Positions 57,465 through 64,000 of a DNA stretch of 64,000 nt are shown one piece after another. Under the pieces are notes generated by a model. It was not told the DNA's origin, made no database searches, and saw only the letters and a program-made list of their open reading frames with translations. The stretch is taken from contig CM106585.1 of the NCBI GenBank assembly GCA_048013815.1, positions 12,090,001-12,154,000 on the forward strand. Direction: 5' to 3'. The position numbers were made by a program, and so were the translations under genes. Numbering within the stretch: the first letter of the stretch is position 1; each line of letters opens with the position of its first letter. This stretch comes from Setoptus koraiensis (taxonomy: Eukaryota > Arthropoda).

Positions 57465-57545
57465 TGTCGTTTTGTGTCTGTCGTTTTGTGTCTGACGTTG
57501 TGTGCCTGTCGTTTTGTGTCCGTCGTTTTGTGTCTGTCGGTTCGA
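57465..57545. repeat. 15-bp tandem repeat (CTGTCGTTTTGTGTC)
   Basis: Five to six copies with single-base changes end in a short palindrome GTCTGTCGGTTCGACAGAC (57532-57550). Confidence 0.88.
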
Positions 57546-57619
57546 CAGACACGAGAACGTCATGTTTTATTCTATTGTATCTGTTACATAATTTTTATTT
57601 GACAGGTCTCCAAGGGAAG

Positions 57620-57656
57620 AAAAGTTTCTTTGTGCAATGGCACAAAGAAACTTTCA
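57620..57656. repeat. Short perfect hairpin (15-16 bp stem, 4-base loop)
   Basis: AAAGTTTCTTTGTGC is followed by AATG and then by its exact reverse complement GCACAAAGAAACTTT. No gene sits within 1.5 kb on either side. It could be a palindromic scar, a terminator-like structure or a binding site. The stem is too short for a typical microRNA precursor. Confidence 0.8.
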
Positions 57657-59134
57657 ATAATAATATTCCCTTATTCAACTCCGGCGCGCCAATCTCCAAA
57701 AAGTCTAGCAAAATCGATAACACGTGACATAATTTTAAATAACAGCATATAATAAATAAATGCACTCACACAATTTGTATATCAATAATGATTACATGCT
57801 TGCCCAAAACGCTCGCCTGTCTGACCAGTTCTCAGAACCGGATGTCAGTGCAACGATGTTAGTGTGCTCGTGTAATCTATTATTGCCAAGTGAGCAATGC
57901 CAACAAAGTAACGACTTCCGAACCAGTTGCTGCGGCATGTATGGTTGACTGGGTGCTAGGGGAGGGGGGATCTCAATCTGTTATTCTATTATTCTTATTT
58001 CTTTTTCTGTCTGACTATCTTGGTCTCTTGGTCCGTATTAGGTGCATTGGGTACTCTGAGAGGGCAGCTGTATTGGGGCCCCAGATGCGCAGGCGCGAAT
58101 GAAGCAATTGCAACACGTACTTGTACGAGTTTGCAACTAGTGGTTGCGCTGAATCTTTGTTTTGGTAGCAAATCGTGGTCAGCGCGCACCTATACACACG
58201 CCCCCACTGTTTGGCAAGCTTCTCTGTGGCAATCCCATGCTTGCTCACACTATAGAAATTTGTTCCTTAGACTGTCCGTAGCTGATTGCGTAATTGATTG
58301 CGCCAGCCCCCGAGCCCAATAAATAGCGAGACGATCCGCGAAATTCATCATTCTGGTTTAGGGTCGGTAACGAGTCAACATCCAGTATATGAATATTATT
58401 ACAGTTTATTTAAGTTAACATTTGCTATTGAATTGTTTACTTGTGAGATTTTAGTTGAGTTTAGCTGAAGTTATAAACAGCGTGCGGATATAAGTATATA
58501 TATATATATATTGCATCATATTGATGTCAATACATAATAAAAACGCTAGGTAAGTATTCATACCTCACCATTTCTAACCAAAAACAGACACAGATAGAAT
58601 ATCTCATGACATTGATGAATCGGAACAGCAACCAGGCGAGTCATTAGTTGCTACACCATCGTACACATACATTGCATAAGGATAAATCCCAGAGAATATC
58701 AGTCACACTATCAACCCTTGACACTAACATCCAGTTACTTTTGCAATCGGATTTCATCAGAGAGTGTTCTCGACATCGTCACAACTAGAAAACATTCTGA
58801 GGGAACATAGCACACATACTCACATAACATAATCACTCTCTCAAACTAACTAACAAACATTAATCATATATCAATTACATGATAATCTCTCCCATTCATT
58901 ACCAAATTATCATCCATACATAACCCAATTACAACAAAATCAACACAAAGACAACTGCTGACATTCATCTTAAATAATTAGATCAATGTCGAGTGGCGCC
59001 AACAAAAAGTTGTGATTCTCTCTTTTTTGCAGCTTATCTTGATTTCAATTGGCATTCTTATTAGTTTACCAATTGATTCACTATTTGCACTAGTTTACTT
59101 ATCAAACAGTGCGCTAATTACCACACTATCAGAC

Positions 59135-59142
59135 TATATAAA
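59135..59142 (+). promoter_or_regulatory. Likely TATA box of the DH44 gene
   Basis: TATATAAA lies about 320 bp upstream of the DH44 start codon. Initiation about 30 bases downstream would give a leader of about 290 bases. A pyrimidine-rich stretch ending in TTACTTTTCAG (about 59413) could be the acceptor of a small intron in this leader. Confidence 0.5.
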
Positions 59143-59458
59143 CCAACAACTTTGAGTGATTGGATACAACTTATTACAACACATCAACACAGTGGCGAGT
59201 GAAAGAGATAGAAATCAACAACACTATCAGTTGGAGCATCTTTGTCAAACTACTGATTATTGTTACAGTTACTCCCTAATACAGTTACTTTTTTGATTTG
59301 CTCGTTGCACCATCTCCGATATTATAAGTTACTTTAACTAACTTTATTGTTACCATTCTAACAAAACCATTTGTTGCTGCGCGCAATCAATATTGAATTA
59401 ACGTTACTTTTCAGTCTTGTTCTGAAGTTTTATTTTGCCTGAACGAATTCTCATCAAA

Positions 59459-60463
59459 ATGGCGCTGTCAAGACGCTCTCAAGCAATATACCAATGTTTC
59501 ATTATATTTACAAACATCTTAATCTCTGCGAGCATTTATCCAACTGTTGGTCAACCGGTCACCGGACGTGGTTCAGGATATGGTGCACAGGGTGAAGAGT
59601 TACCTGGTTCGTCGGATGAAGGCATCTATCGAGGTAAAATTGTGTCGGGCTCAAATGGAACCGACAATAGAAAAGAGCGGTTAGATACTATACGTGACTT
59701 CATCCTCATGAATCAAAGAGCGCCAATTAGCGGTCGAAAGCTATTACCAAACCATAATCAAAACAAAAGAGGTGATCCGTATACTGTTATTGATTGTAAT
59801 CCTGATCAAGTTCAAGCATTCCTGGATTATGTAACTACTGCTCCTGAAATGTCTAATAATAATGATTTGTATAATGTAATGTTAGAAAGATGCGCGTTGA
59901 CTGCCACAGAAAAAGGTGTGTTGACTGATTTCATTACCAGCACTGAATTGACAGGCTTGCAAGACAATGTAGCTCCTATGGAAAAGCTACTGTTCAATTC
60001 AAGAATTTCTAAGCGATCAGCTAAGGGTCAGGGAGAAATGTTGATAGGTACCGATCGAACCGACGACGCAAGAAAATCGTTGAACCCGCTGCAATATAAT
60101 TACTTCGTTCTTGGACAGGCTATTTCAGACGAGCTGTCACAGATACTAGCGAAGCAGGATGACAAAGCTAACCGGGATTCATCTAAAACCGAGCGCATAC
60201 ACAACGTGAAGCGTAGTGATTCGACGTATCCCATTAATCCGTACCAGGACAGAGCAAATTTCACGAAGGACGGAGTTTACGTTGAAAACAGTTTTCTGAG
60301 AGCTTTAATCGACAAGAGAAACAGTGTACCGCAATTGAGCATTGTCAACCCGCTCGACGTTCTACGAAAGAAAGCTTTGCTCGATTTTTTACAAAGAGAG
60401 CGAAGAAGACAAGAGCAGACTCAGATTGAATACAATAGAGAGCTGCTCAAGCAAATTGGATAA
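59459..60463 (+). CDS. CRF-like diuretic hormone (DH44) precursor
   Basis: A secreted neuropeptide precursor of 334 residues. The ATG at 59459 (AAAATGG context) is the first in frame; the open frame starts at TTG eight codons earlier. A signal peptide covers about the first 30 residues (QAIYQCFIIFTNILISASIYP). Dibasic sites occur at NKR, SKR, VKR and finally DKR. After the last one comes NSVPQLSIVNPLDVLRKKAL..., continuing to ELLKQI and a final Gly before the stop. This is the DH44 signature (LSIVNPLDVLR) with a C-terminal Gly for amidation, giving a 46-residue amide. In arthropods DH44 acts on CRF-like receptors to raise cAMP and fluid secretion and affects feeding and rhythms. The long spacer with two cysteines is not a recognised peptide. 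It converges with the RING gene. Confidence 0.9.
   Translation: MALSRRSQAIYQCFIIFTNILISASIYPTVGQPVTGRGSGYGAQGEELPGSSDEGIYRGKIVSGSNGTDNRKERLDTIRDFILMNQRAPISGRKLLPNHNQNKRGDPYTVIDCNPDQVQAFLDYVTTAPEMSNNNDLYNVMLERCALTATEKGVLTDFITSTELTGLQDNVAPMEKLLFNSRISKRSAKGQGEMLIGTDRTDDARKSLNPLQYNYFVLGQAISDELSQILAKQDDKANRDSSKTERIHNVKRSDSTYPINPYQDRANFTKDGVYVENSFLRALIDKRNSVPQLSIVNPLDVLRKKALLDFLQRERRRQEQTQIEYNRELLKQIG
60320..60457 (+). other. Predicted mature DH44 peptide (46 residues, amidated)
   Basis: It begins after the dibasic KR and ends one residue before the terminal Gly codon. It keeps the SIVNPLDVLR core at residues 7-16 and an NRELLKQI C-terminus like other DH44 peptides. Internal basic runs RKK and RERRR are probably protected from processing by helix, as in the family, but cleavage there is not excluded. 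Confidence 0.82.
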
Positions 60464-61194
60464 ATCATCCAATCATGCATCGACATAAAACTAGAGAACA
60501 TCTAGTCAACTCTCACAAATCTGTGAGAAAACCATCATTTATTTCAGCATAGATTGAACATACATTTTAGCTCGAGGCAAGTATATCAACAGTTGAATAA
60601 CACATTTTAAATGCGCTCATAAAACCAATGTCAAACGGGAACTTGCGTTAAAAGTTTCAACAATCGGAAGTGAAGCTAGGTTTGAATTTCTGATACTATT
60701 ATCACAAGCCAGAATAAATGAACAGCAAGAGTTAATTCAGTGTTGAATTATCAGAGAGGACTAGGTTACCGCTGGAAGGATCAATCGGAGCTCATTTTTG
60801 ACAGGTTGATCAAGTTTGGAAGAAAAAATATTTAAACTATCGATATCATTTAGATAAACTTCAGTATTAGCATAGATGAATCACAAAAGGAGACAAAAAA
60901 TACTGCCATGGTCTAAGAAATGGAACAAAAAAATACATTTAAACAATAAACAGCCAAAAGCTACAAAGGAAAGAAAATATCTCATACATTAAAAAACTGT
61001 TGCTATTGACACAAAAGTTTTGGAAAGTGCTTATTTAGACTATTCACAGCACTATTCAAGACATCTGAACCAAAATTTTGGAAGATATTTATCATAAACG
61101 ATTATTCGATTGAATACACAGATAATGTTTCAGTTAAAAATAAAATAAGTCATTTGGTTGAGCGCATCTCATTGAGCGATATTTGGCTTTGTTC
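60464..61194. other. Convergent 3' region of DH44 and the RING gene
   Basis: AT-rich DNA without recognisable genes. It includes AATAAA-type motifs on the plus strand (for example AGAATAAATG near 60714 and CAATAAAC near 60945) that could end DH44 transcripts. Confidence 0.5.
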
Positions 61195-63076
61195 TCAATC
61201 CCATTCATTTATATCTTGATAATCATTGTAACTGCTATTTGAATCACCCACACTATCTATTTCACTGTCCTCATCCTCATCCACATCATCGCTTTCTTCA
61301 TCTTCTCTGTCGTCAAGAAAAGACATTTCATCCTCTGCCTTGGTATCATCCACGCATAGGAAGCTCTCATTGCTTGAGAGTTCTTCTTCGGTATTTCCAT
61401 CGAAATCATCAGATTCCATAGATGAGGTTGCATTACCTGTTGAAAACAGAGAGTAGTTGATTATTAGCTAAATTCTATCAGAGTTTGAACATTGTTTGGT
61501 ATCTCACGTAAGTTGCTTGGTATTACTTACTAGACTCATCTACATCACTACAAGTTGATTGCTCGCTGGATGAAGACAAATTGTATGAAGTCGCAAATTC
61601 ACTTTCATCAGTATCCTCACTATATGTGGTATCACTTTCTGTGACATCACTTGCATCAGTGTCGTCACTTTCATCTGTATCAACACTTGCATCAGCTTCA
61701 TCAAAAAGGTCTGGGTTGAATCGATTGTAGAAGCTACTCTCATGACTTTCATCTTCAGCATCGTGATCATCACTTTCCAATGATTCCATTTCATCGTCAT
61801 CATCATCTTCGCCACCGTCGTCATCATCATCTTCGTCACCGTCGTCATCATCCTCATCATCATCTTCGTCCTCGTCATTATCCTCGTCATCATCTTCGTC
61901 CTCGTCATCATCTCCGTAAATCGACCTTCCCCTATCGAGATCTTCTTCAATCCAAATATCTTCATCGCTTGATGACGATGATATTACCGACGATTGTAAG
62001 AAGGAATTGGAAGAATCTACTGCTACCCTTACTCGACCGAACAAATTTAATGTTGGACGCAAATCCGGACCCTCAGTCTGATCTTGGTGTCTACTTAGAC
62101 CATTGATGCCCTCTTGGGCTTGCTTCTCCTCATCCAGAACTCGCTTAGATTCGGAATCAGTGCGCGAATCTTGAAACTGTTTACTTGACTTTGAAATTAT
62201 CTTGCAAATAATATTCTTTAGAGATAGATTCTCTGTCGTGGATATGACTGGTTTCCTACAGGTTGGACAAGCCGAATTTCTATGAAGCCATTGATAGATG
62301 CAATATTTGCAGAAAGTATGGGAGCAATTGACGATGATTGGATTTATATAAACATCACGACATATAAGACAAGTGAGATCCGTTTCAAATAGATGCTCGA
62401 TATTGCTATGATATATGTCAAGAGCCCGAGCTTCAGCTCTCTCATTTTGTAACTTTTCTTCCTTATCTCTCATCTCTTGTTCGAGTTTGATTTGACTCTT
62501 GGAGGGTTTAATTTTCAATGCATGTGTAGTGGCGATCCTATTTATTATGGATCGATTTTTTTGGCGTGAAGTTTTACGTATTTGTGTATTGTCCGAGGTT
62601 TTCGCAGGTATCGATCTGAGAGGGCTTGCTTTTCCTTTTTTCTTCCTTTTTGTTGAGCCTGAATTGGTAGCTCGGGTATGATTGTGCTTGTGGTTCGTGT
62701 ATGTTGTCGTGGTGTGGCCAGTGTTTGGTAGATTAGGTTGATTGTTGGCATCTTTTTGGCCGCTTGTAAGTTGAATATAACCATTCTTTGGTTGGCCGGT
62801 CTGTTTGACAGAATGATTTCCATTAATTACTCTTTTTGAGTTTCTCCTGTTTATCTGACGATTTTGAGGTTGGTTTTGAGCAGCGTTGCGTGAATTGGTC
62901 GTTGAATGTATGAAATCTCTAGAATCGATGGCATTATCCCTGGACTTGTAACGCCTAGAACGGGTATTATTGGTCAAGACGGACGTATCCAAAATATCCA
63001 TGGACGTGACAGGCACTGCCACGGCGGTTGCCGTCCTTAGACGTTTTCGATCACGGCTAGCGTTACGAGAGCTCAT
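61195..63076 (-). CDS. RING-finger E3 ubiquitin ligase, RNF8-like RING, acidic C-terminus
   Basis: Two exons, 61531-63076 and 61195-61436, are joined by donor GAGTCTA|GTAAGT and acceptor TTTTCAACAG in phase 1. The product is 595 residues from the ATG at 63076; the open frame continues 44 codons upstream without ATG. The N-terminal half is basic and low in complexity (NRKRxx, Asn/Thr/Gln-rich). A helical stretch (KSQIKLEQEMRDKEEKLQNE) leads into a C3HC4 RING: CLIC, then CSHTFCKYC, then CPTCRKPV, most like RNF8/CHFR-type RINGs. The rest is extremely acidic, with Asp/Glu runs at about 61780-61925 and again in exon 2. No FHA domain is visible, so it is not a complete RNF8 orthologue. A nuclear role in ubiquitin signalling is inference. 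Confidence 0.85.
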
Positions 63077-64000
63077 CTCTGGGATGCAAGAGAGATTATT
63101 TTGAATAATATCAGTAGTTGATGTCCGATATGAGATAATTGCACTAAGATTGAGGTTTTGGTGATCTTGATAACTTGATACTTGTATGTGTGTGCTTGAC
63201 ACAGTCAATTGATTGGTTGGGGTTTATCTGGGTTTATATGCACAGTGTTGGTCTCCCTTCGAGGACAATAATACTCTCCTGATAATTGATTATATATGGT
63301 ACATTGTCGGCCAGCCTAGTGCCGAAGGAGCCGAATTGAGTTGCGCTGAAGAGATAGCTTGAATTGATTTTATATTTGATCGATATTTGGTACGCTATTG
63401 AATGCAACAAGCACTGTAAAATTGATGGTAGGTGAATAAATGATAATAATTGTTTGGTCTCAATACACAGTCTTGGTGCGGTGTGGTCATTCAGCGAGAC
63501 TAGAGCAAATCTTGTTTTCTCAAAATTACAAAATCACTGGTGATAATGATTGTTCTAGTTTCAAGATGGGTATTTTCAGTTATAGAGAATTTTATGCGCC
63601 CGATGGGCATGCGCAATGGACACGTGGATTGTGTGCCTAGAGCAAGCAAACAAAACGAGAGAAAGGGGGCAACCATTTACACTTTACACTGCACTTTACA
63701 TTATCCCTCACGAGTTTACAGCTGACAAGTGAGCAAGCATCACCATTCAGCTGTGCACGGGGAAAAGCACACAAGAAATATTCAACCTCTCTGCTTGATC
63801 ATAATCTCTCTGGTTCACGATATACCCTGAACTCGGACAAATCCCGTTGACACATCCACTCATTTGAGACGAGCGACTCAAATCCGAGAGCTCAGGTTCT
63901 GGAGGTTTGAGCGTAAATTAAAACAAAAAACGAATCGTCATCGTCTTGGCAAATTAGGCTTGATAAGGCCGGACAGGTCAGGGTGGCTACTTGGGATGTG
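63077..64000. other. Upstream region of the RING gene to the window end
   Basis: AT-rich and without recognisable coding sequence on either strand. Small frames (for example 63440-63640 +) show no family resemblance. It probably contains the promoter and leader of the RING gene. Confidence 0.5.

Larger units (their letters stand above)
57316..59134. other. Intergenic region upstream of DH44
   Basis: AT-rich with a 15-bp tandem repeat (57465-57545), a perfect hairpin (57620-57656) and a TATATA run (58495-58511). It also holds a small GC-richer patch around 58040-58320 with one GGGGCCCC. No coding gene is recognisable. Small frames in it lack any family resemblance. Confidence 0.55.

Noticed and set aside
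61540-61965. Met/Lys-rich minus frame and His-rich plus frame over 61780-62106
   Set aside because: They are shadows of the Asp/Glu-coding GAT/GAC repeat of the RING gene in other frames.

Overview
The window is nuclear DNA of an animal, almost certainly an arthropod. It holds an arthropod-type troponin C, a sallimus/titin-like immunoglobulin protein, a CRF-like diuretic hormone (DH44) precursor, a Ror receptor and a cytosolic HSP90, all with GT-AG splicing and AATAAA signals. Most genes after 36.6 kb are single-exon or have one intron. That fits an intron-poor lineage such as acariform mites, but the placement is inference. I saw no rRNA, tRNA, transposase, reverse transcriptase, viral gene or CRISPR.

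Left part (1-36.6 kb). This part is visibly GC-rich and full of micro- and minisatellites, homopolymer runs and the palindrome GGGGCCCC. It starts inside an ABCG half-transporter, whose last two exons are at 2581-3385. About 9 kb of repeat-rich intergenic DNA follows. A Ror-family receptor gene then spans about 24 kb (12455-36640). It has a signal-peptide exon, an Ig exon with a large low-complexity insert, two exons carrying most of a Frizzled domain, and a 4-kb last exon with the end of the Frizzled domain, a kringle, one membrane helix and a degenerate tyrosine-kinase domain. Its 5.2-kb and roughly 11.6-kb introns account for much of the left half.

Right part (36.6-64 kb). This part is AT-richer, compact and ordinary in codon use. 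In order: TXNDC17 (+), RPB11/POLR2J (+), cyclin T (-), 5-aminolevulinate synthase (+), HSP90 (-), dUTPase (+), a CHCHD7/COX23-like protein (-), mitochondrial processing peptidase alpha (+), troponin C (-), a sallimus-like Ig and poly-Q protein (+), a gene-poor stretch with a long inverted repeat, DH44 (+) and a RING E3 ligase (-). Strands alternate almost perfectly from RPB11 on, so neighbours share either a divergent promoter region or converging 3' ends.

Functional links. CHCHD7 and MPP-alpha, both mitochondrial, diverge from about 350 bp. Troponin C and the Ig protein, both sarcomeric, diverge from about 1 kb. Heat-shock elements, several inside a DNA palindrome, lie between HSP90 and dUTPase. 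The points most worth following up are the Ror pseudokinase with its altered ATP site, the palindromic heat-shock promoter, the 1.1-kb imperfect inverted repeat near 56-57 kb, and the DH44 gene.
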